Shown here in pieces: positions 1 through 5,549 of a stretch of 7,347 bases of DNA; position 1 is the stretch's first letter; the number at the start of each line of letters is the position of its first letter. Under the pieces are notes generated by a model, which was not told where the DNA came from, ran no database searches, and saw nothing but the letters and a program-made list of their open reading frames with translations. The position numbers were made by a program, and so were the translations under genes. Where the stretch lies: positions 1 through 7,347 of the forward strand of contig JAGVFV010000126.1 in assembly GCA_020057445.1 (NCBI GenBank), in the 5' to 3' direction. This DNA is from an archaeon. Lineage in GTDB: Archaea > Nanobdellota > Nanobdellia > Woesearchaeales > JAHJEM01.

Positions 1-57
1 ATTCTTCTTGACTACAGATCTCCTGAAAAAGGATTCATTTTGAAGTTACGACAAAGG

Positions 58-65
58 TTTTTATA
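58..65 (+). promoter_or_regulatory. TATA box for the gene at 89
   Basis: TTTTTATA is centred 27 bases before the ATG at 89. That is the usual archaeal TATA-to-start-site distance, so the transcript probably begins at or beside the A of the start codon (leaderless). There is no Shine-Dalgarno-like sequence before the ATG. Bases 1-57 hold no supported gene. Short stop-terminated open stretches in two forward frames could be the tail of an upstream gene but cannot be judged. Confidence 0.6.
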
Positions 66-88
66 CGCTTGAACTCCCAACTTTCTGC

Positions 89-469
89 ATGGGAATACTT
101 GGAGGGGTTGCGAGAAAGTCCAATTTTTTTGAGAAGATCATCCTCATCGTCGGCCTTGGCATCATCCTCCTCGGATTGCACTTCATCAACAGCGTGTATT
201 CCAAGGGCCTGACTGACCTCTGGGGGCTTGTGCAGAGCGTGTTCCTGTGGCTGATCCTCATCGTGCTTGTCGTGCAGCTTGCGACTGAAGAGGATGTGAA
301 GGAGGAACTCTCCATCATCATGAAGCAGCAGATCGACGAGATGAAGCTCATCAAGGAAGAGATCCAGATCATGAAGGAGGAGTACAAGACCATCCGCCAG
401 ATCAACACAGACCAGCACACCGAGCTTCGCATGATCAGGAAGGAGCTCGAGACGCATAAGTACAAGTAA
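89..469 (+). CDS. Small two-helix membrane protein with a C-terminal coiled coil, unknown function
   Basis: I do not recognise this 126-residue protein. Two hydrophobic segments (about residues 16-34 and 46-64) form a membrane hairpin. The rest (about 66-126) is charged, rich in Glu, Lys, Ile and Met with heptad-like spacing, and contains no Gly or Pro, so a coiled coil is likely. The short loop between the helices and the hydrophilic C-terminus suggest an anchored oligomeriser or scaffold; that is inference. The start is supported by the TATA box 27 bases upstream. It is followed after 62 bases by the epimerase gene, which has its own promoter, so the two need not be co-transcribed. Real coding status is supported by the coherent helix/coil architecture and by the promoter. 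Confidence 0.75.
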   Translation: MGILGGVARKSNFFEKIILIVGLGIILLGLHFINSVYSKGLTDLWGLVQSVFLWLILIVLVVQLATEEDVKEELSIIMKQQIDEMKLIKEEIQIMKEEYKTIRQINTDQHTELRMIRKELETHKYK

Positions 470-501
470 TTATCCTTCAGCAACATGTCTGACAAATAAC
501 A

Positions 502-509
502 TTTTTATA
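502..509 (+). promoter_or_regulatory. TATA box for the NAD(P)H-hydrate epimerase gene
   Basis: TTTTTATA is centred 26.5 bases before the ATG at 532 and predicts a leaderless transcript. The eight bases are the same as in the box at 58-65. This spacing picks the ATG at 532 over the out-of-frame ATG at 528. Confidence 0.6.
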
Positions 510-531
510 GTCCTCTTCTTTATCACCATGC

Positions 532-1122
532 ATGATCACCGCAAGGCACATGCGTGAACTTGAAAAGCGTTGTGCTGAGAAAGGCATCCCTTCTTCACAG
601 CTGATGGAGAATGCAGGCCATGCCGTTGTCGGGATCCTGCGGCAGCGGTTCCATATCGACGGCAAGAAGGTCCTCATATGCACCTACCATGGGAACAATA
701 GCGGGGACGGCTTTGTCATCGCGCGCCTGCTCTCTGAATTCTGTCCTGTGCATGTGCATTGCGTAGGCGATGTCTCCAAGATGAGAGAGGATACGCTTTC
801 TAATTTCCAGAAGCTTCCAAAAGAGATGCTTGTCGCAAAGCCAGATATAGGACACTATGATATCCTTGTCGATGCGATGCTTGGCATCGGATTTACAGGG
901 GATCTCTCCCCGCAGATGAGGCAGCTCCTTTCGCTGTGGGATTCGTCTTTTGCAGTGAAGGTCGCAGTCGACATTCCGACAGGAATTCCTGCTGACGGCG
1001 GTCCGACGAATGCATTCTTTGATCCTGATTTCATCGTGACCTTCCATGACATGAAGCCTGGCTTGCTTCCTTTTCAGAAGAAGACTGTCGTCGTGGACAT
1101 CGGCATACCTCAGGATATCTGA
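532..1122 (+). CDS. nnrE: NAD(P)H-hydrate epimerase (YjeF N-terminal domain), stand-alone
   Basis: This is predicted to interconvert the R and S epimers of hydrated NAD(P)H, the first step of nicotinamide repair, in the cytoplasm. The family signatures occur in order: MENAG at 25-29, the nucleotide loop G54-N-N-S-G-D-G60 (usual form GNNGGDG, here with Ser57), VDAMLG at 113-118 with D114, VDIPTG at 146-151 (the cation-site segment, usually VDIPSG), and K175-P-G-L in the last strand. At 196 residues it covers only the epimerase domain. Many archaeal and bacterial homologues are fused to the ADP-dependent dehydratase NnrD, which is absent here and not seen elsewhere in the window. The start is set by the TATA box at 502-509. 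The TGA ends at 1122 and the convergent PH-domain gene's stop begins at 1123, so no intergenic base remains between them. Confidence 0.9.
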   Translation: MITARHMRELEKRCAEKGIPSSQLMENAGHAVVGILRQRFHIDGKKVLICTYHGNNSGDGFVIARLLSEFCPVHVHCVGDVSKMREDTLSNFQKLPKEMLVAKPDIGHYDILVDAMLGIGFTGDLSPQMRQLLSLWDSSFAVKVAVDIPTGIPADGGPTNAFFDPDFIVTFHDMKPGLLPFQKKTVVVDIGIPQDI

Positions 1123-1641
1123 TTATTCTCCTGTGCTTTTGTATGTCTTCAGGATGTTCTTCAGGACCTGTTCTGGCTCGCCCGGATTCTTCAGGCCTGA
1201 GAAGATGATCTCTGCTCGCAAGCTTCCTGTCCCTGCGGTGAAGATGTTGAGCTTGGAGATGGCAAGGACCTGCTCGAGGACGTGCTGGCTTGTCTCGATG
1301 TCCGTCACCTTGTGGAAGGGGACGCTTCGCAATGTCTTCATCAGTATCCCTCCTTTGAAGATGACCCTGTTGCTCGTGATGTAGTACTCGTATGTCCTTC
1401 GGAGGAAGATGATGTAGAGAAAGGCAAGGACTGCGAGGATGAGAAGGAATGTTCCGATTGCGATGAGGAATGGGAAGAATCTTCCTGCTTTTTCGCTGAA
1501 TAAGAGAGGCGAGAGGAAGAATGCCATGATGACGATGAATAGGAGGAATCCTCCAATTTTCGAGAAAAACCACGTCGCGAGCACGCGGGCGCTTGGTGTG
1601 CCTTGCCAGAGTATTTTTTCGTTTTGGTCGAGAGTTATCAT
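1123..1641 (-). CDS. bPH2 (DUF304) PH-domain membrane protein, second paralogue
   Basis: This is a 172-residue protein of the bacterial-type PH domain 2 family (YdbS/YdbT-like). A short N-terminal strand with the family start (NEKILWQGTPS, 7-17) is followed by two membrane helices (about 29-48 and 56-79) and a cytoplasmic PH-like domain (about 83-165). The domain carries the typical YYITSNRVIFKGGIL, PFHKVTDIETSQ and AGTGS segments. Function is not firmly known for the family; bPH2 proteins are thought to act at membranes. The ATG overlaps the previous gene's stop as ATGA (1638-1641), and AGGTGA lies four bases before it, so translation is probably coupled. It is the last gene of the four-gene minus-strand operon, and its own stop abuts the epimerase stop. 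It is clearly paralogous to the gene at 1638-2129. Confidence 0.85.
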   Translation of the reverse strand: MITLDQNEKILWQGTPSARVLATWFFSKIGGFLLFIVIMAFFLSPLLFSEKAGRFFPFLIAIGTFLLILAVLAFLYIIFLRRTYEYYITSNRVIFKGGILMKTLRSVPFHKVTDIETSQHVLEQVLAISKLNIFTAGTGSLRAEIIFSGLKNPGEPEQVLKNILKTYKSTGE

Positions 1642-2129
1642 CGTTTCACCTGCTTGAGGATGTTTTCAAAAAGTATGCGGCGAGGTGTGTCTGGATCGGG
1701 AATCCCTTCAAACTGGACATCTGCTTTCTTGAACCTCGAACGAGGATCGCTGCCTGTTCCTGGCGAGAAGAGCTTTAGGGATGAGATCTTGCATGCCTGC
1801 TCGATGATGTTCTGCGAGAGTTCTACATCGGTGATCTTCGAGAAGGGCATGGTATGTTTCTTGGAGATGAGGATGCCGCCTTCGAAGATGACGCGCTGGT
1901 TCGTGATATAATAGTGATGTGTGTTGATGAGCGCGTAGGCATAGATGAGAGAAATGAGCCAAATCATCCCACAACCAAAAAAGACATACCAATTCCATAT
2001 ACGTGTGCCAACGGAAAAGAAAATGGCGATGAAGATAAAAAGGAAGAAATATTTGATAATCCAAGGGAACCATACCCGTTTCAATGGTTTTCCTTCCCAG
2101 AGGACTTTTTCGTCAGAGTCGAATTGCAT
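1638..2129 (-). CDS. bPH2 (DUF304) PH-domain membrane protein, first paralogue
   Basis: This 163-residue protein has the same architecture as its neighbour: an N-terminal DEKVLWEGKPLKRVW strand (6-20), two membrane helices (about 22-40 and 47-68), then a bPH2 domain (about 71-160) with HYYITNQRVIFEGGIL, PFSKITDVELSQ and the PGTGSD loop. The PH part carries a few extra residues after the Gly-Thr-Gly loop (SDPRSRFKKADV) that the other copy lacks. The start codon shares one base with the upstream stop (TAATG at 2127-2131), and the gene's own stop overlaps the next start as ATGA, so both junctions suggest coupling. Two adjacent paralogues suggest a heteromeric pair, though that is inference. The membrane topology and domain assignment are well supported; the ligand is unknown. 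Confidence 0.85.
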   Translation of the reverse strand: MQFDSDEKVLWEGKPLKRVWFPWIIKYFFLFIFIAIFFSVGTRIWNWYVFFGCGMIWLISLIYAYALINTHHYYITNQRVIFEGGILISKKHTMPFSKITDVELSQNIIEQACKISSLKLFSPGTGSDPRSRFKKADVQFEGIPDPDTPRRILFENILKQVKR

Positions 2130-2461
2130 TATCTTTTCTTGGACTGCTTCTTTTTAAAGATTCCGCTTTTCGAAGAGGAGTCGACCGTGAATATCCTGTC
2201 GTCATGGACGTCGATGAGGCCGAGGCGCGCTGCGCTGTCGAGCCAGCCGTGGGCGTAGTTGACCGCGCCGTAGGCAAGGACGAATTCTCCTTTTTTCTGG
2301 AAGTGGTGGGCATCAGAGACGTAGCGCTCTGCCATGTCGATGCAGACATCAGCCCCTTTCTTCTTCTTTGCGACTTTCGCCTGCCTGAGCGCCTCTTCTG
2401 TGATGGAGAAGTACTTGTCGAGGAGTTCTGGAGTGATCTTATCTTTCGGCGTGTCTTTCAT
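2129..2461 (-). CDS. DUF357-like small helical protein
   Basis: This is a mostly helical protein of about 110 residues that resembles the archaeal family DUF357 (Pfam PF04010). It carries a helix with DKYFSITEEALRQAK, then MAERYVSDAHHFQKKGE and the characteristic AYGAVNYAHGWLDSAARLGL segment, and ends in a Lys-rich tail (KKKQSKKR). The family has no established function. Two starts are possible, both in frame: ATG at 2470, or ATG at 2461 three codons later. I chose 2461 because it gives an ATGA overlap with the PIN gene's stop, matching the stop/start style of the rest of this operon; neither has a strong Shine-Dalgarno sequence. It sits between a PIN nuclease and two PH-domain proteins. The basic tail could contact RNA, which is inference only. 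Confidence 0.75.
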   Translation of the reverse strand: MKDTPKDKITPELLDKYFSITEEALRQAKVAKKKKGADVCIDMAERYVSDAHHFQKKGEFVLAYGAVNYAHGWLDSAARLGLIDVHDDRIFTVDSSSKSGIFKKKQSKKR

Positions 2462-2967
2462 ATGGTCCATCCAGGCACTTCATGGAAGTCCTTGTAGACC
2501 GCGATCCCGTAGTGGCTGAGGCTGTTCTCAAGCCGTGCCGTGTAGAGGTGGTGGCGGTCGCGCGAGAGGATGGAGGAGTTTGTCTGGATCCCTGCTGCAA
2601 TGAGTACTGCGTCTGACGGGTCTGGGATGTCCTGCAGGAGGTGGGGATCGACTGTCTTCACGTAGTTCTCTTCTCCCTTCCTGTTTCCAGGGTGTGGCGG
2701 GATGTCAAGGATGGGTAGCGTATTGTGCTTGAAGAAGGATCGTGCAGCCTCGCGTACTTTCTCGTCTATCCTGTGCTTGACAAAGTCGAATTCCTGGAGC
2801 GTGAACGAGGTGAGCACGAGGCTGTGGTTGTGCATGAGACGGAGGAGCTTTCCCTGGTGGCCTGAGAGCGCGTGGATGAGGAAGCAGGTGTCGACGAGGA
2901 AGGTGTTCCCTTTCCTTGACAGCTCATCCGCGGTGACGTGGGGCATGTTGGAAAAGATCTCTTTCAT
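2458..2967 (-). CDS. PIN-domain nuclease-like protein
   Basis: This 169-residue protein has the ordered acidic residues of a PIN (VapC-type) ribonuclease: D26 in FLVDTCFLI, E59 in FTLQEFD, D116/D119 in IPDPSDAVLIAAG and D137 in ILSRDRHH. These would bind divalent metal for RNA cleavage. Homologues include VapC toxins and the rRNA-processing nuclease Nob1. No zinc-ribbon cysteines are present, so it is not a full Nob1, and no antitoxin-like gene precedes it, which argues against a simple VapBC pair. About 20 residues precede the PIN core. The start at 2967 is supported by a minus-strand TATA box at 2990-2996, 26 bases upstream, which implies a leaderless mRNA. It leads the operon containing the DUF357-like and two PH-domain genes. 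The specific substrate is unknown. Confidence 0.85.
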   Translation of the reverse strand: MKEIFSNMPHVTADELSRKGNTFLVDTCFLIHALSGHQGKLLRLMHNHSLVLTSFTLQEFDFVKHRIDEKVREAARSFFKHNTLPILDIPPHPGNRKGEENYVKTVDPHLLQDIPDPSDAVLIAAGIQTNSSILSRDRHHLYTARLENSLSHYGIAVYKDFHEVPGWTI

Positions 2968-2989
2968 AGAGTCTGCTAAGCAGCAGGAG

Positions 2990-2996
2990 TATTAAT
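2990..2996 (-). promoter_or_regulatory. TATA box for the PIN/DUF357/bPH2 operon
   Basis: ATTAATA on the minus strand is centred 26 bases before the ATG at 2967. The mRNA should start at or next to that ATG. It lies back to back with the promoter of the VIT1-like gene, about 39 bases away. Confidence 0.5.
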
Positions 2997-3028
2997 GGTT
3001 TGCGAAAATTATTGCAAGAATGGAAATG

Positions 3029-3035
3029 TTTATAA
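3029..3035 (+). promoter_or_regulatory. TATA box for the VIT1-like gene
   Basis: TTTATAA is centred 28 bases before the ATG at 3060 but only 22 before the in-frame GTG at 3054. The spacing therefore favours the ATG and a leaderless mRNA. Confidence 0.6.
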
Positions 3036-3059
3036 GAAACCGTAAAAAAAGCGGTGCAC

Positions 3060-3533
3060 ATGAGACTCTCATTATTGAAAGGGTTTGCTTTCGGCCTGAC
3101 GTCAGGCATCATCACGACTCTTGGCCTTATCGTCGGCCTGCATTCGACGACGCATGATGCGCTTGTCGTCATAGGAGGCATCATCATCATCGCTGTCGCA
3201 GACGCCATGTCAGACAGCCTTGGCATGCATATCTCCCAGGAGTCTGAGAATACGCATACTCGAAAGGAGGTATGGGAGTCGACAATAGGGACATTCCTTG
3301 CAAAGTTTATCTTCGCATTGACGTTCATCATCCCCATGCTCCTTTTTTCGTTGAATACAGCAATCATCGTGAGCGTCATCTGGGGATTGTCATGGATCGC
3401 GCTCGTCAGCTTTTACCTTGCGAGAAAGAACGGGGAGCGCCCGTTGCATGTCATCGGGGAGCATCTGGCCATTGCGAGCGTTGTCGTCGTGATCACGCAT
3501 TATCTTGGCGACCTGATCAGAAGTTATGCCTAA
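3060..3533 (+). CDS. VIT1/CCC1-family small membrane transporter (probable Fe/Mn)
   Basis: This 157-residue membrane protein resembles the VIT1/CCC1 (DUF125, COG1814) family, whose characterised members move Fe(II) or Mn(II) out of the cytosol. The family's first-helix motif is recognisable as SGIITTLGLIVGL (15-27), where the usual Asp of 'DG' is Ser15. The second helix and following segment, AVADAMSDSLGMHISQESE (45-63), match the conserved AxxDAxSxxLGxYxS..xE stretch. Further helices lie at about 78-98, 101-121 and 131-152. In well-studied members a long cytosolic metal-binding region separates helices 2 and 3; here only about 15 residues lie between E63 and the third helix. ATG at 3060 was chosen over GTG at 3054 from the TATA spacing. 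Its stop overlaps the stop of Cbf5 on the other strand. Confidence 0.8.
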   Translation: MRLSLLKGFAFGLTSGIITTLGLIVGLHSTTHDALVVIGGIIIIAVADAMSDSLGMHISQESENTHTRKEVWESTIGTFLAKFIFALTFIIPMLLFSLNTAIIVSVIWGLSWIALVSFYLARKNGERPLHVIGEHLAIASVVVVITHYLGDLIRSYA

Positions 3534-4477
3534 GTCATCCGCGGATACACGTCCGGCGTCATGAAGACGTGCTCAAGCTTCGCTGCGATTCCTGAAGAAT
3601 ATTTCTTGATGTCCTGCCCGCTCATCTTCGCGTTCCCAAGGCCGATGAGCTCTTCTTTTAGCGTCATGATGGCGATGAATTCGTTGAAGGATATGTCGTC
3701 GTCGATCTTTGCGATGCCAGGGACTTTTAGTGTCGCTCCGTGGCAGAGCGCGTTGACTGTCGAATCAAGGACCCATATCTTCTTGAGGTGCACGACTGCG
3801 GATTCGACCGGGAGGATGACCTTTTTCAGCTGTTCGTCGCTCCCTTCCTTGTGGTAATGGTATGCGTCTGCGAGATCTTGGAGCGTGTGTAGGTCGGATT
3901 CTCCGAATGGTCCTGCGCGTGTCCTTCGAAGTTCTGCCATGTGGGCTCCGCTTCCGATCTCTTTTCCAAGGTCGTGGCAGAGTTTCCTGATGTAGGTCCC
4001 TGCTTCTACCTTTGCGCGGAAGAGCACATCTTGTCCTTCCATAGTGATGAGGTCGAGCTCGTAGACAGTGCGTTCGCGCACTTGCCTCTTGACAGCTGAT
4101 TTTACAGGCGGAAGCTGTTTTATCTTGCCGGTGAATTTGGAGAATGCCTTGAGCAGTTCTCCTAAGGGCACTTCCTTATGCAGGTGCATGAGTGTGATGT
4201 ATTCTTTTCCCGCAGGAAGAAGGGCGGATACTATTCTTGTGCCCCTGCCTACAGCGACGGGTAGGACGCCTGTGACTTTCGGGTCAAGGGTGCCTGAGTG
4301 TCCTGCTTTTTCTATGTGGAGCATGGATTTCACATAGGCAGAGACCTGGTGGGATGTGGGCCCTGATGGCTTGTCGATGATGACGATGCCATAATTGATG
4401 AGTTCTGCAGCTGTGCGTTCCTCTGGTCTTTTGCCGAATTTGGAGGGCTTGTCCTTGCGTAATTCCACTATTGCCAT
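3530..4477 (-). CDS. cbf5: tRNA/rRNA pseudouridine synthase Cbf5 (H/ACA RNP catalytic subunit)
   Basis: This 315-residue protein is the archaeal dyskerin homologue. It isomerises uridine to pseudouridine in rRNA, guided by H/ACA small RNAs with Nop10, Gar1 and L7Ae, and can also act on tRNA position 55. The TruB-type catalytic core is clear: INYGIVIIDKPSGPTSH (27-43), the catalytic loop GHSGTLDPKVTGVLPV (59-74) with nucleophile D65, Y93 in GKEYI, and the AGTYIRKLCHDLG motif (159-171). The C-terminal PUA domain covers about 235-312 (LDSTVNALCHGATLKVPGI...) and would bind the ACA end of the guide RNA. The N-terminal extension before the catalytic domain is typical of Cbf5. The start is supported by a TATA-like TTTAAA about 29 bases upstream. 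The 3' end overlaps the VIT1-like gene by four bases, tail to tail. Confidence 0.96.
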   Translation of the reverse strand: MAIVELRKDKPSKFGKRPEERTAAELINYGIVIIDKPSGPTSHQVSAYVKSMLHIEKAGHSGTLDPKVTGVLPVAVGRGTRIVSALLPAGKEYITLMHLHKEVPLGELLKAFSKFTGKIKQLPPVKSAVKRQVRERTVYELDLITMEGQDVLFRAKVEAGTYIRKLCHDLGKEIGSGAHMAELRRTRAGPFGESDLHTLQDLADAYHYHKEGSDEQLKKVILPVESAVVHLKKIWVLDSTVNALCHGATLKVPGIAKIDDDISFNEFIAIMTLKEELIGLGNAKMSGQDIKKYSSGIAAKLEHVFMTPDVYPRMT

Positions 4478-4502
4478 TGCATAGACGAAAGCAGGGGTTT
4501 GT

Positions 4503-4510
4503 TTTTAAAT
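4503..4510 (-). promoter_or_regulatory. TATA-like box for cbf5
   Basis: ATTTAAAA on the minus strand is centred about 29 bases before the cbf5 ATG at 4477. The mRNA would start a few bases before the start codon, with no room for a Shine-Dalgarno site. Confidence 0.5.
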
Positions 4511-4552
4511 GTTGTCGAGCATTTGGATCTGTAGAAAATTTCGCTATCGCTC

Positions 4553-4672
4553 AGGTTAGCGGCTGCAAAGTGCCCGTTCTCTTTCACTGAAGACTGACAT
4601 TCTCCGACGGAGCCAACCCTCTTGTCAGTCATGAATGGTCCATGAATGCCCTTTGCCCGATGCCGCTAACCC
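4553..4672 (-). ncRNA. Candidate structured RNA built on a nested inverted repeat
   Basis: This is a 118-base element with nested complementary arms. The outer 10-bp stem is GGTTAGCGGC (4554-4563) with GCCGCTAACC (4662-4671). Inside it are a 6-bp stem, GCAAAG (4565-4570) with CTTTGC (4651-4656), an internal loop of about 20 bases per side, an 8-bp stem, GACTGACA (4592-4599) with TGTCAGTC (4623-4630), and an apical CTCC-GAC-GGAG hairpin. No convincing ORF covers it. On the minus strand its 5' end lies about 28 bases from the centre of the TATA palindrome at 4695-4706, right at an expected start site, and a T4 run follows the stem at 4535-4538. It does not match tRNA, 5S rRNA or SRP RNA features, and no ACA box follows the stem on either strand. 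Strand and existence as a transcript are inference. It could instead be a transposon-like palindrome. Confidence 0.4.
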
Positions 4673-4694
4673 TTATTTTCTCCAGAGCCCGAGC

Positions 4695-4706
4695 ATTTTA
4701 TAAAAT
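4695..4706. promoter_or_regulatory. Perfectly palindromic TATA box, probably bidirectional
   Basis: ATTTTATAAAAT is identical on both strands. Its centre is 26.5 bases before the ATG at 4727 on the plus strand and about 28 bases from the outer stem of the inverted repeat on the minus strand. One box could therefore position divergent start sites for the protein gene and the candidate RNA. Confidence 0.5.
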
Positions 4707-4726
4707 CTGTCAGGCTCCTTTTTTTC

Positions 4727-5146
4727 ATGCATCTCATCGAAGAGAGTCCCAGGTTTTTTCCTGCCGGAATCGAAGACAGGATTGAGGATATTGACTGGCA
4801 GGGAAATGATGTACGCGAAGTTGACAGCATCGACCTTTATAGCGTGCCGATAGGGACTGTCATCAAGTTTGGCGGTGAGCATTTTGCGTCGCAATATCTA
4901 TTGAAGAAGGTGGGTGATGAAGAGATTGTCATCTCCCATGGTCCAAAGAGGAATGCCAAAGGCCATATTGACGCGATATCGTCGCAGGCAGAGTTCATGT
5001 CAAGGACGCAGAAGGGAGGCATGCTCATTGTTGGTGAATTCTACATCCTCCCGACATTCCATGATCCAGACTATGGGATCCGTATCGATTATGCCAGCAG
5101 AAGAGTTGAACCGTATAGGCGGATCCTGGTGCATTTCCCTTCTTGA
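4727..5146 (+). CDS. Hypothetical protein, no recognised family
   Basis: I do not recognise this soluble 139-residue protein. It has no signal peptide or membrane segment, no cysteine, and a mixed alpha/beta look with strand-like stretches VPIGTVIKFGG (40-50), EEIVISHG (65-72), GMLIVGEFYILP (98-109) and YRRILVHFP near the end. The N-terminal part is acidic (IEDRIEDIDWQGNDVREVDSID). The start at 4727 is fixed by the palindromic TATA box 26.5 bases upstream, giving a leaderless mRNA. The next gene follows after 42 bases with its own promoter. The beta-rich pattern could be a small barrel or binding domain, but that is a guess. Real coding status is supported by promoter position, the absence of a competing frame and non-repetitive composition. 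Confidence 0.7.
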   Translation: MHLIEESPRFFPAGIEDRIEDIDWQGNDVREVDSIDLYSVPIGTVIKFGGEHFASQYLLKKVGDEEIVISHGPKRNAKGHIDAISSQAEFMSRTQKGGMLIVGEFYILPTFHDPDYGIRIDYASRRVEPYRRILVHFPS

Positions 5147-5157
5147 ATTTCACAAGA

Positions 5158-5165
5158 TTTATAAT
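5158..5165 (+). promoter_or_regulatory. TATA box for the YdjM-like gene
   Basis: TTTATAAT is centred 27.5 bases before the ATG at 5189 and fits a leaderless transcript. It supports the frame starting at 5189 over the overlapping frame that starts at 5196. Confidence 0.55.
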
Positions 5166-5188
5166 ACTCGCCCGTCTTTTCTCCTGGG

Positions 5189-5477
5189 ATGAAAGATGGA
5201 TTTGACAAACCCTACATTTTTAGCAGTGGCAAAGTCCTTGACGCACTTCTTGTCTTCGGGGCTCTTGGGCTTGCTAGTGTACTTATTGACATTGACCACG
5301 TGCCGGTCTTATTATCGAAACATCTCCCGGTCACGGTCCAGAATCTCATATACAGGTCAGGTCGACCGCTCCATTATCCGTTTCTCATTCTCACTTGCGC
5401 TTTTTGCATCTATTGCTTTGCACATCTGTATCGACTTCGTGTTTCCAGGGTTTAGATGGTGGATATTCACGAGTTAG
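5189..5477 (+). pseudogene. YdjM/DUF457-like membrane metal-dependent hydrolase gene, frameshifted
   Basis: Two overlapping forward frames each carry half of one small membrane protein. The frame from 5189 gives residues 1 to about 66, with a helix ending in LIDIDHVP (D34, D36, H37) and then RSGRPLHYPF (H62), like the metal-ligand motifs of the YdjM/DUF457 family. That frame then turns into Cys-rich sequence and stops at 5455. The +1 frame over 5379-5477 continues sensibly as a helix SLALFASIALHICIDFV, with the family's H-x3-D motif, then FPGFRWWIFTS and stop. Joining them near 5382-5415 gives about 95 residues. A T5 run (5402-5406, before GCATC) or the ATTCTCACTT stretch could be the shift point. 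The shift may be a real mutation, programmed +1 frameshifting, or an assembly/sequencing error. The family call rests on motifs only. Confidence 0.55.
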
Positions 5478-5548
5478 CACGTTGTGCAGATGGGACTTCG
5501 CGAAGCGAATGTCCCATACTTCGCTTTGCCCCGGGAGAGCGTAACTCC
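5366..5548 (+). repeat. Direct repeat unit 1: gene 3' end plus hairpin spacer
   Basis: First unit of a tandem direct repeat with an offset of 183-186 bases. It spans the 3' end of the YdjM-like gene (last helix through the stop at 5475-5477) and a spacer with two hairpins. Bases 5376-5447 match 5559-5630 at 71 of 72 positions. Bases 5484-5526 match 5670-5712 at all 43 positions. The stretch between the two blocks is diverged. Confidence 0.85.
5490..5517 (+). repeat. Hairpin in unit 1 of the 3'-end array (shared sequence)
   Basis: ATGGGAC-TTCGC pairs with GCGAA-T-GTCCCAT around a GAA loop: twelve pairs with one bulged T. The identical hairpin recurs at 5676-5703. It begins 13 bases after the stop codon, so it could act as a 3'-end processing or termination structure, or be a mobile palindrome. 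Confidence 0.75.
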
Positions 5549-5549
5549 C
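5533..5549 (+). repeat. Second hairpin of unit 1
   Basis: GGGAG (5533-5537) pairs with CTCCC (5545-5549) around a seven-base loop. Its counterpart in unit 2 is a different hairpin (5719-5734), so this part of the spacer is not shared between units. Confidence 0.5.

Noticed and set aside
1031..1573. 180-codon open frame on the minus strand
   Set aside because: It lies antisense to the epimerase end and out of frame with the PH-domain gene. The product is Arg/His/Pro-rich with no family features, typical of a shadow frame.
2458..2967. VapBC toxin-antitoxin pair or Nob1
   Set aside because: No antitoxin-like gene sits beside the PIN gene, and the protein lacks the zinc-ribbon cysteines of Nob1.
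3054..3059. GTG start two codons upstream for the VIT1-like gene
   Set aside because: It would be only 22 bases from the TATA centre; the ATG at 3060 fits the 26-29 base rule seen elsewhere.
4553..4672. tRNA, 5S rRNA, SRP RNA or H/ACA guide at the nested inverted repeat
   Set aside because: I found no T-arm motif, no 5S loop consensus, no SRP helix 8 motif and no ACA box after the outer stem on either strand.
5196..5378. Forward frame starting at 5196 as the true start of the YdjM-like gene
   Set aside because: Its N-terminal part lacks the DIDH motif and becomes Ser/Arg-rich, while the frame at 5189 has the motif and correct TATA spacing. Only the 3' part of this frame looks real.
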